A stretch of 64,000 bases of DNA from Ruegeria sp. HKCCA6707 (GTDB taxonomy: Bacteria; Pseudomonadota; Alphaproteobacteria; Rhodobacterales; Rhodobacteraceae): NCBI RefSeq assembly GCF_013033515.1, contig NZ_WQEG01000003.1, positions 186,001 to 250,000 of the forward strand, written 5' to 3'. Both the position numbers and the translations under genes were made by a program. Below the pieces are notes generated by a model. It was not told where the DNA came from. It searched no databases and saw nothing but the letters and a program-made list of their open reading frames with translations. Numbering within the stretch: position 1 is the stretch's first letter; each line of letters begins with the position of its first letter. This document shows positions 15,917-24,725 of the stretch, piece by piece.

Positions 15917-16777
15917 TCAGGTCCGGCCTTTGCCACCGCCTTTACCGCCACCGTTTCCTTCGCCGCCGCCGCCGTTGCCAGCGCCGCCACCTTGGCCGTT
16001 ATTGCCTCCGCCATTGCCGGTTCCTGGCCCGGATCCACCGGTGTTTCCGCCGCCATTGCCCGGGTTGCCGTTGTTCCCGTTGCCATTACCGGGGCCTTCA
16101 CCGGTGCCGCCTTTGCCACCGCCCTTGCCAGGCTTATCGCCGCCTTTGCCGCCACCTTTGCCGGGTTTGTCTCCGCCCTTGCCGGGCTTATCGCCCCCTT
16201 TACCGGGCTTGCCGTCGCCACCACCGGGCTTACCCCCGCCGTTGCCGGGTTTACCACCTCCGTCACCGGGGTTTTCGCCGCCATCACCGGGACCACCGCC
16301 GTCGCCTGGGTTATCACCGCCACCACCGGGGTTTTCGCCACCATCGCCGGGACTACCGCCACCGCCGGAATTGCCGGTGCCACCACCAGCACCGCCTCCT
16401 GCACCACCTGGGGTGTCACCTGCATCCGCAAACGCCTCGCCCCCGCCTAACGGGTCAGAGTTTCGGTCCTCGCCAAACAGATTGCCCGAGACACTTGCGG
16501 TCGGCAGGTCAGTCAGCAAAGAGGCCAACCCGGGGCACTGCGCAGATGTCACGCTCAGCGTCGTTTCAAAATCCGCCCGGCGTTGCAGGCGCTCAAGAAA
16601 ACTGGGGGTGACCTGCGCGCAGTCACACAGCGCAGCATAGTCACCAGCGTTGGCCAGATCCCGTGCGGTGCGCCAGTTGCACGCCTCAGTAGAAGCAGCC
16701 GCGTCGCTTACGATGAAAACTCCGACAAATGGCGCCGCGACCAGTGCACCAAGGAGTTTCTGTTTACCTTTTACCAT
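15917..16777 (-). CDS. Secreted glycine/proline-rich repeat protein
   Basis: The frame opens at 16951, but ATG 16777 is preceded by AGGAGG and gives 286 residues. A signal peptide (about residues 1-27, ending SDAAAS) is followed by a folded part to about residue 110 with four cysteines (EACNW, ALCDCAQV, AQCPG) and QVTPSFLERLQRR. From about 125 to the end the chain is almost only Gly, Pro, Asp, Asn and Lys, in tandem units such as PGDGGEN, PGKGGDK and PGNGGG. It looks like a disordered or collagen-like surface tail; the last third becomes lysine-rich. The function is unknown. It is likely exported and perhaps cell-surface or adhesive (inference). Confidence 0.72.
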   Translation of the reverse strand: MVKGKQKLLGALVAAPFVGVFIVSDAAASTEACNWRTARDLANAGDYAALCDCAQVTPSFLERLQRRADFETTLSVTSAQCPGLASLLTDLPTASVSGNLFGEDRNSDPLGGGEAFADAGDTPGGAGGGAGGGTGNSGGGGSPGDGGENPGGGGDNPGDGGGPGDGGENPGDGGGKPGNGGGKPGGGDGKPGKGGDKPGKGGDKPGKGGGKGGDKPGKGGGKGGTGEGPGNGNGNNGNPGNGGGNTGGSGPGTGNGGGNNGQGGGAGNGGGGEGNGGGKGGGKGRT

Positions 16778-16944
16778 GGTCGGTACCTCCTGACAGCTAA
16801 ACACGCGTTTGCTGTGGTTTCTTCGAACACGACTTGGCGACTGGCCGTGAAGTCCGGGTGAAGCCCGCCTGAAGATCTCTTTAGAAACCCAAACCGTTTC
16901 GGTCGGCCGCAAATGTGTAGACAAACCAGGGCGGCACCGGTTAT

Positions 16945-16958
16945 TGAACAACTGTTCA
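16945..16958. promoter_or_regulatory. Operator-like palindrome TGAACA-AC-TGTTCA
   Basis: The arms TGAACA (16945-16950) and TGTTCA (16953-16958) are perfect inverted repeats. They lie 21 bp before the SDR start codon, just upstream of its ribosome binding site (GGGAGGAGA). Short palindromes of this size bind TetR- or GntR-type dimers. No regulator gene is adjacent, so the regulator is unknown. Confidence 0.4.
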
Positions 16959-16979
16959 TATCACAGGGAGGAGACCGAC

Positions 16980-17735
16980 ATGCAGCTGTCCACAACCAAA
17001 GCTTTGGTGACCGGCGGAGCGTCGGGGTTGGGCGAAGCCACGGCGCGTTATTTCGCCTCTCAAGGCGCGCAGGTCACCATTCTGGACCGGGACGCCGAAC
17101 GCGGCGCAGCGGTCGCCAGCGATATTGACGGGCATTTTGCACAGACAGATGTCACCGATGAAACCTCGGTCAGCTCTGCCATTGCCCAGGCGGTCGACGC
17201 CATGGGCGGTGTGAACGTTGCGGTGAACTGCGCCGGGATTGCCTATGGTATCAAAACTGTGGGCCGCGATGGCCCACACCCGCTGGACGCGTTCCAGCGT
17301 ACGATAGACATCAATCTGGTCGGCACGTTCAACGTCGCGCGTCTGGCCGCAGCCGAGATCGCCAAAGCCGATCCCGAGGCAGATGGCGCGCGCGGCGTGA
17401 TCATCAACACCGCCTCAATCGCCGCTTTTGACGGCCAGAAAGGCCAGGCAGCCTATGCGGCCTCAAAAGGCGGAGTCGTTGGCATGACCCTGCCCATGGC
17501 CCGCGATCTGGCCTCGACCGGTATCCGCGTCATGACAATCGCACCCGGCATCTTCATGACCCCGATGCTGGCGGGCCTGCCCGAAGAGGTGCAACAACAA
17601 CTGGCCGCCGACGTGCCCAACCCTGCCCGATTGGGCGACCCAAAGGAATACGCCCGCCTGGCCGGTTTCATCGTTGAAATGGGCTACCTGAATGGAGAGG
17701 TCATACGCATCGACGGCGCCCTGCGGATGCGGTAA
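16980..17735 (+). CDS. 3-hydroxyacyl-CoA dehydrogenase type-2-like SDR
   Basis: ATG 16980 follows GGGAGGAGACCGAC, giving 251 residues. The classical SDR motifs are complete: ALVTGGASGLGEA (NAD-binding Gly motif, residues 8-20), NCAGIAYG, NTASIAAF with the catalytic Ser, and the YAASK catalytic Tyr/Lys. The nucleotide-site aspartate in LDRD points to NAD(H) rather than NADP. The sequence resembles HSD17B10-like 3-hydroxyacyl-CoA dehydrogenases (GKTVGRDGPHPLDAFQ-type region, NLVGTFN, APGIFMTPM). It probably oxidises 3-hydroxyacyl-CoA in beta-oxidation or branched-chain breakdown. An acetyltransferase gene begins 9 bp after its stop. Confidence 0.85.
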   Translation: MQLSTTKALVTGGASGLGEATARYFASQGAQVTILDRDAERGAAVASDIDGHFAQTDVTDETSVSSAIAQAVDAMGGVNVAVNCAGIAYGIKTVGRDGPHPLDAFQRTIDINLVGTFNVARLAAAEIAKADPEADGARGVIINTASIAAFDGQKGQAAYAASKGGVVGMTLPMARDLASTGIRVMTIAPGIFMTPMLAGLPEEVQQQLAADVPNPARLGDPKEYARLAGFIVEMGYLNGEVIRIDGALRMR

Positions 17736-17744
17736 CGCTTGCCC

Positions 17745-18299
17745 ATGACCGAGCGTGAGAAAATGGAAGCGGGCGATTGGTATTGTTGCCTTGATCCCGA
17801 GCTGAATGCACTGCGCGAAAACGCGCGGCGGGCTTTGCATGCGCATAATACGAGCCATCCGGACAGTCGCGGTGCCATGTCATCCGAGCTTCGAAACTTG
17901 TTGGGCGATGCAGGTCAGGATCACCGGATTGAGGTTCCGTTTCACTGCGTTTACGGCTTCAACATACATCTTGGGAACCGGGTGTATTTCAACACCGGCT
18001 GCGTCATCCTGGATACGGCGCGCGTTCAGATCGGTGATGACTGTATGTTTGGCCCCCAAGTGCAGATCTATTGCGCGCAACATGCCAAAGACCCGGCAGA
18101 GCGCGCACGTGGTCTGGAATATGCCCGCCCGGTTCGTATCGGAAAAAACGCCTGGGTTGGCGGCGGGGCGATCATCCTTCCCGGCGTTACTATTGGTGAT
18201 AACGCCATTATTGGTGCAGGCGCCGTGGTCACAAAGCCGGTGGCAGCGAACGAAACTGTTGTCGGGAACCCTGCCCGTCCGATTGCGCATGGGATTTAG
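17745..18299 (+). CDS. maa: Sugar O-acetyltransferase (maltose acetyltransferase / NodL family)
   Basis: The 184-residue protein begins MTEREKMEAGDWY, the typical Maa/LacA/NodL N-terminal helix region. It then has left-handed beta-helix hexapeptide repeats (IHLGNRVYFNTGCVILD, VQIGDDCMFGPQVQIYC, VRIGKNAWVGGGAIILPGVTIGDNAIIGAGAVVTK). The acetyl-CoA site and catalytic His of the QHAKDPAERARGLEYARPV loop are visible. It transfers acetyl from acetyl-CoA to a sugar hydroxyl; the acceptor is not predictable. The upstream in-frame TTG at 17739 is less likely. It overlaps no gene and lies close behind the SDR, so the two may be co-transcribed. Confidence 0.85.
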   Translation: MTEREKMEAGDWYCCLDPELNALRENARRALHAHNTSHPDSRGAMSSELRNLLGDAGQDHRIEVPFHCVYGFNIHLGNRVYFNTGCVILDTARVQIGDDCMFGPQVQIYCAQHAKDPAERARGLEYARPVRIGKNAWVGGGAIILPGVTIGDNAIIGAGAVVTKPVAANETVVGNPARPIAHGI

Positions 18300-18300
18300 A

Positions 18301-20109
18301 TCAGACCCCTTCGGCCTTTTCTTCCAACAGCAGCCATTCTTCCTCGGCGGCTGAGAGCTTTTGCTGACGCTCCACCAACGCCTCGGTTGCCTTTTGAAAC
18401 TTGACCGGTTCGCGGGTGAAAAGCTCGGGGTCGGCCATCAGCTCTTCCAGCTTGGCGATCTCGGCCTCAAGCCGGGCGATCTCGGCGGGCAGTTTGTCCA
18501 AGCGATGTTTTTCCGAAAAAGACAGGCCCGGTTTCGGCTTGGCCTCGGCCTTAGGCTTTGGTTTGGCGGCTTTGGGCTTGTCTTCCTTCTTGGGGGCAAG
18601 CTCGCCGCGTTGGGCCAGATAATCCGACCATCCGCCCGCATAGGCGGTGGCGCGTCCGTCGCCTTCCATCGCAACAGTGGTGGTGGCGACCCGGTCCAGA
18701 AAATCACGGTCGTGGCTGACCAGTAGCACCGTGCCGTCATAGTCATCCAGAAGCTCTTGCAGCAGGTCGAGCGTTTCCACATCCAGATCGTTGGTCGGTT
18801 CGTCCAACACCAGAAGATTCGAGCTTTTGGCCATCAGCTTGGCCAACAGCAAGCGCGCCTTTTCTCCGCCGGACAGGGATTTGACCGCCGCGCGGGCCTG
18901 CCGTTCGTCGAACAGAAACTCTTTGAGGTAGCCCACCACATGTTTGGGGTGGCCGCCCACCATCACTTGATCGGCCTTGCCTGAAACCCGCATTTCGGGG
19001 TCGCCTGTCAGGCTGTCCCACAGGCTCATCTCGGGGTCCAACTGCGCGCGGGTCTGGTCGAACATGGCGACCTCTAGGTTGGTGCCCAGCGTCACCGTAC
19101 CTTCATCCGGCTGTTCCTGCCCCAGCAACATCTTCAGCAGCGTTGTCTTGCCCACACCGTTGGGGCCAACAAAGGCCACGCGGTCGCCGCGCTGCACCAG
19201 CAGATCGAAATTGCGCAGGATAGCTGTGTCGCCAAAGCTTTTGGTCAGCCCTTTCGCCTCAATCACCTTACGGCCGGATTTCGGCCCCGCCTCCAGTGTC
19301 ATGGCGGCCGAGCCCTGGCGTTTGATCTGCGCGGCCTTTTCGGCCCGCAAGGCCTGCAAGGCGCGCACCCGGCCCTGATTGCGTTTGCGTCGGGCGCTGA
19401 TGCCTTCCACAGCCCATTTCGCCTCGGACTTGATCAGCCGGTTCAGCTTGTGGCGCTGCTGGTCTTCTTCCTCCCAGATCTTGTCGCGCCAGGCCTCGAA
19501 CGCATCAAACCCCTGTTCTTGCCGTCGCACCATGCCGCGATCGATCCACAGCGTCGCGCGGGTCAAAGCGCGCAGAAAGGCGCGGTCATGCGAGATCAAG
19601 ACAAAGGCCGCACGGGTTGCCCCCAACTCACGCTCAAGCCAGGCAATCGCCTCGATATCCAAGTGGTTGGTCGGCTCGTCCAGCAACATCAGATCGGGCG
19701 CTTCGGCCATCAGCTTGGCCAGCGCTGCGCGCCGCCGTTCACCGCCCGAGGCCGTCTCAACCGCGCGCGTGGGATCGAACTTGAGCCCCTCGCCCGCGCG
19801 TTCAACCTTATAGAGCTCACCCGGCTCCAACCCGCTTGCCGCATAATCCCCCAGCGTGGCAAACCCCGCCATGGTGGGATCTTGCTCCATATAGCCCACA
19901 GATTTCCCCGGAGGCACAGTAATGTCACCCTGATCCGCCTCGACCAGGCCTGCCATCACTTTCATCAGGGTGGATTTGCCCGACCCGTTCCGTCCCACAA
20001 GCGCGACACGATCACCGGGCTGAACCACCAGATCAAGCTCGGAAAACACCGGATCACCCCCAAAGGTCAGGGAAATGCCGGACATCTGCAACAAAGGAAT
20101 TCTCGCCAT
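18301..20109 (-). CDS. uup: ABC-F family ATPase (Uup-like)
   Basis: The 602-residue soluble protein has two ABC ATPase domains and no membrane segments. Walker A motifs are GRNGSGKST (about residue 38) and GPNGVGKTT (about 317). Signature motifs are ASGGERRR and LSGGEKAR, each followed by a Walker B with LLDEPTNHLD or VLDEPTNDLD. Between them is the inter-domain linker rich in Arg/Lys. The C-terminal tail (residues 535-600) is a lysine- and glutamate-rich coiled coil like that of Uup. ABC-F proteins act on the ribosome or on branched DNA intermediates (family knowledge). It lies on the opposite strand to its left neighbour, 1 bp apart end to end. Confidence 0.9.
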   Translation of the reverse strand: MARIPLLQMSGISLTFGGDPVFSELDLVVQPGDRVALVGRNGSGKSTLMKVMAGLVEADQGDITVPPGKSVGYMEQDPTMAGFATLGDYAASGLEPGELYKVERAGEGLKFDPTRAVETASGGERRRAALAKLMAEAPDLMLLDEPTNHLDIEAIAWLERELGATRAAFVLISHDRAFLRALTRATLWIDRGMVRRQEQGFDAFEAWRDKIWEEEDQQRHKLNRLIKSEAKWAVEGISARRKRNQGRVRALQALRAEKAAQIKRQGSAAMTLEAGPKSGRKVIEAKGLTKSFGDTAILRNFDLLVQRGDRVAFVGPNGVGKTTLLKMLLGQEQPDEGTVTLGTNLEVAMFDQTRAQLDPEMSLWDSLTGDPEMRVSGKADQVMVGGHPKHVVGYLKEFLFDERQARAAVKSLSGGEKARLLLAKLMAKSSNLLVLDEPTNDLDVETLDLLQELLDDYDGTVLLVSHDRDFLDRVATTTVAMEGDGRATAYAGGWSDYLAQRGELAPKKEDKPKAAKPKPKAEAKPKPGLSFSEKHRLDKLPAEIARLEAEIAKLEELMADPELFTREPVKFQKATEALVERQQKLSAAEEEWLLLEEKAEGV

Positions 20110-20177
20110 GCCCGCCAGCTAAACCGGTGGGCAGAAGGCGTCAACGCCCCTGTTTCACCTTTTCAGAAATACTCAAA

Positions 20178-20918
20178 TTAACCGACCACCGTCCGCAGCA
20201 AACGTTTGCGAGTTGCGGGGATCGCGCCGATTTCCAACCCGGTGAAGACGTGCAGCGTGTTCAAGTGCCGATCCACCACCGCATGATCGCTGACCCATCC
20301 GCCCATCATCAGATAGGTGCGCAGCAAGGGCGGCATCCGCTGCATTGCCTTTTTGGCATCGGGCTTGCGCCGCAGACGGGTCGCAAAGCGGAACACATCG
20401 GGCGCCTTGATCCGGGGTAACCAGCGCTTTGGGGCCAGGTGTCGGTGTTTCAGCATCGCAAAGGCATCCAGGTATTGCGCGGTTTCCGTCCCGGCAAAAG
20501 AGGAACAGCCAAACAGCATCTCGATCCCGTTTTGATCCACATAGGCGGTCATTGCCCCCCAGGCGACCCGCAGAATATCCGGGTCTGTTTTGCCGGGATG
20601 CACGCAAAAGCGACCCATCTCGACCATGCGACCCTCAAAGCTGTGCAAGGCCGACAGATCATAGAACTGCGCCGAATAGCTGGCGCCGATCTCGGCCCCG
20701 TTTTGCATGGTCAACAGGCGGAAACAGCACACCAGTTGATCTTCGGCACGGCGATCTTCGATCAGGACATGTGCGCAAAGATCGTCAAACCGGTCTTGAT
20801 CAAGCTGCGCCGTATCAAAGGCACGGGTTCTAAGCCTGCAGGCCGCATCCAGATCCGCGGTCGTCTCTGCCAGACGCGCTCGGTACCGTCCTTTGTTCAG
20901 AAAAACTGCTCTGGCCAT
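20178..20918 (-). CDS. olsB: L-ornithine N-alpha-acyltransferase (ornithine lipid synthesis)
   Basis: ATG 20918 (MARAVFLNKGRYRARLA) gives 246 residues; an upstream in-frame GTG at 20933 is possible. The protein has the OlsB layout: LAET-x-x-DLDAACRLRTRAF, then DDLCAHVLIED, VCCFRLL, GRFCVHP (the acyl-ACP site block), LFGCSSFAGTE, and a C-terminal PPLLRTYLMMGGWVSDHAVVDRHLNTLHVF segment. It moves a 3-hydroxyacyl group from ACP to ornithine to make lyso-ornithine lipid, a phosphorus-free membrane lipid common in marine roseobacters. The second enzyme, OlsA, is not in the window. Confidence 0.88.
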   Translation of the reverse strand: MARAVFLNKGRYRARLAETTADLDAACRLRTRAFDTAQLDQDRFDDLCAHVLIEDRRAEDQLVCCFRLLTMQNGAEIGASYSAQFYDLSALHSFEGRMVEMGRFCVHPGKTDPDILRVAWGAMTAYVDQNGIEMLFGCSSFAGTETAQYLDAFAMLKHRHLAPKRWLPRIKAPDVFRFATRLRRKPDAKKAMQRMPPLLRTYLMMGGWVSDHAVVDRHLNTLHVFTGLEIGAIPATRKRLLRTVVG

Positions 20919-21012
20919 GGCGGCACGTTCCACATTTATCGACTAAGACTTCGTCTGCTCCGTAGCACAGAGCATATGACTTTCCGGTGACGGAAACAGC
21001 AGATTTGAACTC

Positions 21013-21486
21013 TTATTGGTTAATGCCCGGGATATTGGCCGGGTTGAAGTTACCGATATTGCCCAGCAATTGACGCAGGAAGCCTTTGTCTTCCACGTTC
21101 GAATCCGTCACGCGACGCTCAAGCACGATGACATAGCCATCCTCAAGCCCGAACCGCTCGATATTGCTGACCACGCCGCGCTGATCAAAACTGACGGCAA
21201 CCAACTCGCGCGAGACGACTTTGGGCCGACGCGCGCCCGACTTGCGAACACGGGAGGCCACGTAATAGAACCCGGAATCCCGCAAAACGCCCGAGGAACT
21301 AGGCGCGCCGACGGTCTCCAATACGGTTTCGCGGGTGTCGACCCCGACTTTGATTTGCGCCAAATCTTCGGGGGGTGGCACATAGCCGTGATTCTTGAAG
21401 ACGGGGGAACATGCAACAACGGCCAGGAGCGCGCCGAATGCCAGCGATTTGAGCGCCAGGTTCTTGTTGTTCGACACGTTGATCAT
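21013..21486 (-). CDS. bamE: Outer-membrane assembly lipoprotein BamE (SmpA/OmlA)
   Basis: The open frame reaches 21555, but ATG 21486 is preceded by AGAGGGTGAAG and begins the lipoprotein signal (ALKSLAFGALLAVVAC; Cys near 26). Residues 35-110 are the SmpA/OmlA fold: HGYVPPPEDLAQIKVGVDTRETVLETVGAPSS, then FYYVASRVRK, then VVAVSFDQRGVVSNIERFGLEDG. BamE supports the Bam beta-barrel insertion complex from the periplasmic face. The asparagine-rich C-terminus (NIGNFNPANIPGINQ) is common in this group. It is divergent from the DUF177 gene. Confidence 0.9.
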   Translation of the reverse strand: MINVSNNKNLALKSLAFGALLAVVACSPVFKNHGYVPPPEDLAQIKVGVDTRETVLETVGAPSSSGVLRDSGFYYVASRVRKSGARRPKVVSRELVAVSFDQRGVVSNIERFGLEDGYVIVLERRVTDSNVEDKGFLRQLLGNIGNFNPANIPGINQ

Positions 21487-21570
21487 CTTCACCCTCTTGC
21501 CTTGGCACCGTGCGGCTTCTATCCGATTACAGAAACCGGTGCTTTGGTTCAACACAGGAAAGGGTCACGA

Positions 21571-22107
21571 ATGGCCGATCATACAGCTCTGCGCGTCGCG
21601 GACCTGCCGCAAAACGTGCCGACGGCGTTCGAACTGCGCCCCAGCGGCGATGCGTTGGACGTTCTCAAAGACGATCTTGGGCTGCTGGGTTTGCGCAAGG
21701 TTTCCTTCATCGGCCAAATCGAATCCCAGGGCAAACGCGACTGGAAGCTGACTGGCAAGCTAGGCGCCACTGTCATTCAGCCCTGCGTCGTCACGCTTGA
21801 CCCCGTGACAACGCGGATCGAAACCTCGGTACGTCGGATTTATTTGGCCGAATGGTCCGATCCGGACGAGCCGGAATTCGAAATGCCCGAAGATGACGAG
21901 ACCGAAGCTCTTGCGGCCGAGATCGACCCCGCATTGGTGCTGGCCGAGGCCTTGTCGCTGGCCTTACCGCAATATCCGCGCAAACCCGACGCGCAGTTGC
22001 AACACAGCAATTACACCGAGCCGGGCAAAGAAGCGATGACAGATGATGATGCCAAACCCTTTGCCGGGTTGGCGGAACTGCGCGATGCGCTGAAAAAAGA
22101 CGAGTGA
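21571..22107 (+). CDS. DUF177 (YceD) family protein
   Basis: ATG 21571 follows AGGAAAGGGTCACGA and gives 178 residues; the long open frame upstream is a shadow of bamE. The core ([44 protein letters not shown]) is the YceD pattern, followed by an acidic middle ([35 protein letters not shown]). DUF177 almost always precedes rpmF, as here. Work on plant and bacterial homologues links it to 23S rRNA accumulation (family knowledge). It heads the rpmF-plsX-fabH cluster, separated from rpmF by a 206-bp gap that may carry the rpmF promoter. Confidence 0.85.
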   Translation: MADHTALRVADLPQNVPTAFELRPSGDALDVLKDDLGLLGLRKVSFIGQIESQGKRDWKLTGKLGATVIQPCVVTLDPVTTRIETSVRRIYLAEWSDPDEPEFEMPEDDETEALAAEIDPALVLAEALSLALPQYPRKPDAQLQHSNYTEPGKEAMTDDDAKPFAGLAELRDALKKDE

Positions 22108-22313
22108 CAGAGCAATGTTTTCCTGTCATAGCAAGCCGTCAGAAAAATCGCTTGAACATGTCGAGAATCGCAGTATTTTCGCGCGCTCATCCGAATTTGG
22201 GTTGGACATTGCGAGGCTTGCGGCCTAAACGCGCGTCACACCACGAGAAAACGAAGAATGTAACCCGGGTCAGCAGCGAATCTGCGGCCCCCAGTCAGAC
22301 AAAGGTTGAGACC

Positions 22314-22520
22314 ATGGCCGTCCAACAGAACAAAGTTTCCAAGTCGCGTCGCAACAACCGCCGCGCACACGACGCTCTGGTTGCTGCAAACCCGAACGAA
22401 TGCCCGAACTGTGGCGAGCTGAAACGCCCCCACCACGTTTGCGCATCTTGCGGCCATTATGACGATCGTGAAGTTGTCGCGCAGGCCGACGAAATCGATC
22501 TGGATGAAGACGCGGCATAA
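22314..22520 (+). CDS. rpmF: 50S ribosomal protein L32
   Basis: The 68-residue protein begins [20 protein letters not shown], the diagnostic L32 start. It has a zinc-ribbon-like pair [20 protein letters not shown] (four cysteines), then REVVAQ. The acidic tail ([11 protein letters not shown]) is common in alphaproteobacteria. ATG 22314 follows AAGGTTGAG. The neighbours DUF177 upstream and plsX 24 bp downstream are the classic order. Confidence 0.96.
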   Translation: MAVQQNKVSKSRRNNRRAHDALVAANPNECPNCGELKRPHHVCASCGHYDDREVVAQADEIDLDEDAA

Positions 22521-22544
22521 ACCTGATCGAACGCAGGCGAACGC

Positions 22545-23633
22545 ATGACGGATCAGCCCACGCCAAGCGACCGGATCATCATCTCGGTTGACGCCATGGG
22601 CGGAGATTCAGGCCCCGCCGTAGTGGTTGCGGGTATTGCCAAGTCTGCGGACAAGAATCCCAAGATCGGGTTCATCCTGCACGGTCAGGAATCCGAGTTG
22701 AGAAAACTGGTTGCCAAACGGCGCGTCCTTGAGGGGCGCGTCGTTTTTCGTGATTGCCCTGATGTGGTCACGATGGAGGACCGGCCCAGCCAGGTGGTGC
22801 GCAACGGCAAGCAGACCTCGATGTGGTCCGCGCTGGAATCGGTGCGCGCAGGTGAAGCGCATGGTGCAGTGTCTTGCGGCAATACCGGCGCATTGATGGC
22901 ATTGTCGATGATCCGGCTTCGCAAACTGCCGGGGGTGAACCGCCCTGCCATCGCGATTCTGTGGCCCTCGCGCAACCCTCAGGGGTTCAACGTGATGCTC
23001 GATGTGGGCGCCGATGTGCGCGCCGACGCAAAGGATCTGCTTCAATATGCCCTGATGGGCGCCTCTTACGCGCGCAATGGGATGGCGCTGACCCGCCCTC
23101 GGATCGGTCTGTTGAATGTCGGCACCGAAGAACACAAAGGCCGCGCCGAGCTGAAAGAAGCCCACGCGCTGATCGCCGATTTTGCGGAACAGGCAAACTT
23201 CGATTTTGTCGGTTTTGTCGAAGGCAGTGACATCCCCGGCGATACGGCAGATGTCATTGTCACCGATGGGTTTACCGGCAATGTGGCCATCAAAACAGGT
23301 GAGGGTACAGCCAGCCTGATTGGCGACCTGCTGCGCCAGGCGTTCAAGTTTTCTCCGCTGTCGCGACTGGCCTCGGTTCTGGCGATCACCTCGCTAAACC
23401 GACTGAAAAAACGTATCGACCCACGCCGCGTGAATGGGGGCGTGTTTCTGGGGCTGAACGGCACGGTAATTAAATCCCACGGCGGTGCCGACGCCACCGG
23501 TGTGTCCGCTGCGGTAAAGCTGGCCTTTACCCTGGCCGAATCAGGCTTTTCGGAAAAGTTGGCGGCACGGGTTGCATCTACAGCCGCCCTTGCACAAGAT
23601 GCCGCGCAAGCTGCGCCGCAGCAATCGCAATAA
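22545..23633 (+). CDS. plsX: Phosphate acyltransferase PlsX
   Basis: The 362-residue soluble protein begins with ISVDAMGGDSGPAVVVAG, the PlsX signature. Other blocks are SMWSALESVRAGEAHGAVSCGNTGALMAL, LDVGADVRADAKDLLQYALMG and GFTGNVAIKTGEGTA. It turns acyl-ACP into acyl-phosphate, the acyl donor for PlsY in phospholipid synthesis, and acts at the membrane surface. It lies 24 bp after rpmF and 24 bp before fabH, forming one transcription unit for envelope lipid supply. Confidence 0.96.
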   Translation: MTDQPTPSDRIIISVDAMGGDSGPAVVVAGIAKSADKNPKIGFILHGQESELRKLVAKRRVLEGRVVFRDCPDVVTMEDRPSQVVRNGKQTSMWSALESVRAGEAHGAVSCGNTGALMALSMIRLRKLPGVNRPAIAILWPSRNPQGFNVMLDVGADVRADAKDLLQYALMGASYARNGMALTRPRIGLLNVGTEEHKGRAELKEAHALIADFAEQANFDFVGFVEGSDIPGDTADVIVTDGFTGNVAIKTGEGTASLIGDLLRQAFKFSPLSRLASVLAITSLNRLKKRIDPRRVNGGVFLGLNGTVIKSHGGADATGVSAAVKLAFTLAESGFSEKLAARVASTAALAQDAAQAAPQQSQ

Positions 23634-23657
23634 GAATAAAAGGGCAGTACCCAAAGC

Positions 23658-24629
23658 ATGGCAAGCCGTTCAGTTGTTGTAGGTGTCGGGCATTATCTAC
23701 CCAAACGCGTCGTCCCAAATGCAGAGTTCGAAAAGACGCTGGATACGACGGATGAATGGATCCGGACCCGCTCGGGTATTGAACGCCGCCATTTTGCTGC
23801 CGAAGACGAAACGACCTCTGATCTGGCCACCAACGCCGCCGAAGCGGCTCTGGCAGATGCCAATCTGACCGCAGACGAGATCGACGCGATCATTCTCGCC
23901 ACGTCAACCGCTGACCTGACGTTCCCCTCAGCTGCAACAATGGTTCAGGCACGGCTGGGCATGACCCGCGGGTTTGCCTTTGACGTGCAGGCGGTTTGCG
24001 CGGGATTCGTTTTTGCCTTGGCCAATGCCAATGCTCTGATCCTGTCTGGGCAGGCCAAACGCGTGTTGGTGATTGGGGCCGAGACGTTTTCGCGGATTAT
24101 GGACTGGTCCGACCGGTCGACCTGCGTTTTGTTCGGCGATGGTGCTGGCGCCCTGATACTGGAACAGCAGGAAGGCACCGGCACCTCGGACGATCGCGGC
24201 ATTCTGTCAACCGACCTGAACTCGGACGGGCGCTATCGCGAATTGCTTTACGTCGACGGTGGCGTATCGACCAATACAACTGGTCACTTGCGGATGCAGG
24301 GCAATCAGGTCTTCCGCCATGCCGTTGAAAAACTTGCAAAAACTGCGGAAACTGCGTTAGAGCGCGCTGGTTTGAACAACGCGGATGTCGATTGGGTTGT
24401 GCCCCATCAAGCCAATATTCGCATCATCCAGGGCACCGCCCGCAAGCTGGATCTGCCGATGGATCGTGTGGTCGTCACCGTGCAGGATCACGGCAATACC
24501 TCGGCCGCATCGATCCCATTGGCGATGTCAGTGGGCAAGCAGCGCGGTCAGATCAAACCCGGTGATCTGATCGTGACCGAAGCTATTGGCGGTGGTCTGG
24601 CCTGGGGCGCTGTTGCGCTGCGGTGGTAA
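23658..24629 (+). CDS. fabH: 3-oxoacyl-[acyl-carrier-protein] synthase III
   Basis: The 323-residue thiolase-fold enzyme has the full Cys-His-Asn triad: Cys in VQAVCAGFVFAL (about residue 113), His in VVPHQANIRI (about 250) and Asn in QDHGNTSAASIP (about 280). The FabH acyl-CoA-specific start (GVGHYLPKRVVPN) and DEWIRTRSGIERR are present. It starts fatty acid synthesis by condensing acetyl-CoA with malonyl-ACP. It follows plsX by 24 bp in the conserved cluster. Nothing odd is seen. Confidence 0.96.
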   Translation: MASRSVVVGVGHYLPKRVVPNAEFEKTLDTTDEWIRTRSGIERRHFAAEDETTSDLATNAAEAALADANLTADEIDAIILATSTADLTFPSAATMVQARLGMTRGFAFDVQAVCAGFVFALANANALILSGQAKRVLVIGAETFSRIMDWSDRSTCVLFGDGAGALILEQQEGTGTSDDRGILSTDLNSDGRYRELLYVDGGVSTNTTGHLRMQGNQVFRHAVEKLAKTAETALERAGLNNADVDWVVPHQANIRIIQGTARKLDLPMDRVVVTVQDHGNTSAASIPLAMSVGKQRGQIKPGDLIVTEAIGGGLAWGAVALRW

Positions 24630-24672
24630 CCGGCACAATCCGGCTTACACACACAGCCGCAATTCATTGATA

Positions 24673-24702
24673 TTGACAGCGAAATTGCCGCCGCCCTATG
24701 CT
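24673..24702 (+). promoter_or_regulatory. Candidate sigma-70 promoter of ihfA
   Basis: TTGACA at 24673-24678 and TATGCT at 24697-24702 are separated by 18 bp, and ihfA starts 24 bp later. The -35 is a perfect consensus; the -10 keeps TA and the final T. It fits an independent promoter for ihfA-merR within the fabH cluster. Confidence 0.5.
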
Positions 24703-24725
24703 CGGTCATCAACAGGGGATTAGGC

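Noticed and set aside
15941..16400. Tandem repeats that resemble a CRISPR or satellite array
   Set aside because: They are codon repeats of the Gly/Pro-rich reading frame, unequal in length and without unique spacers.
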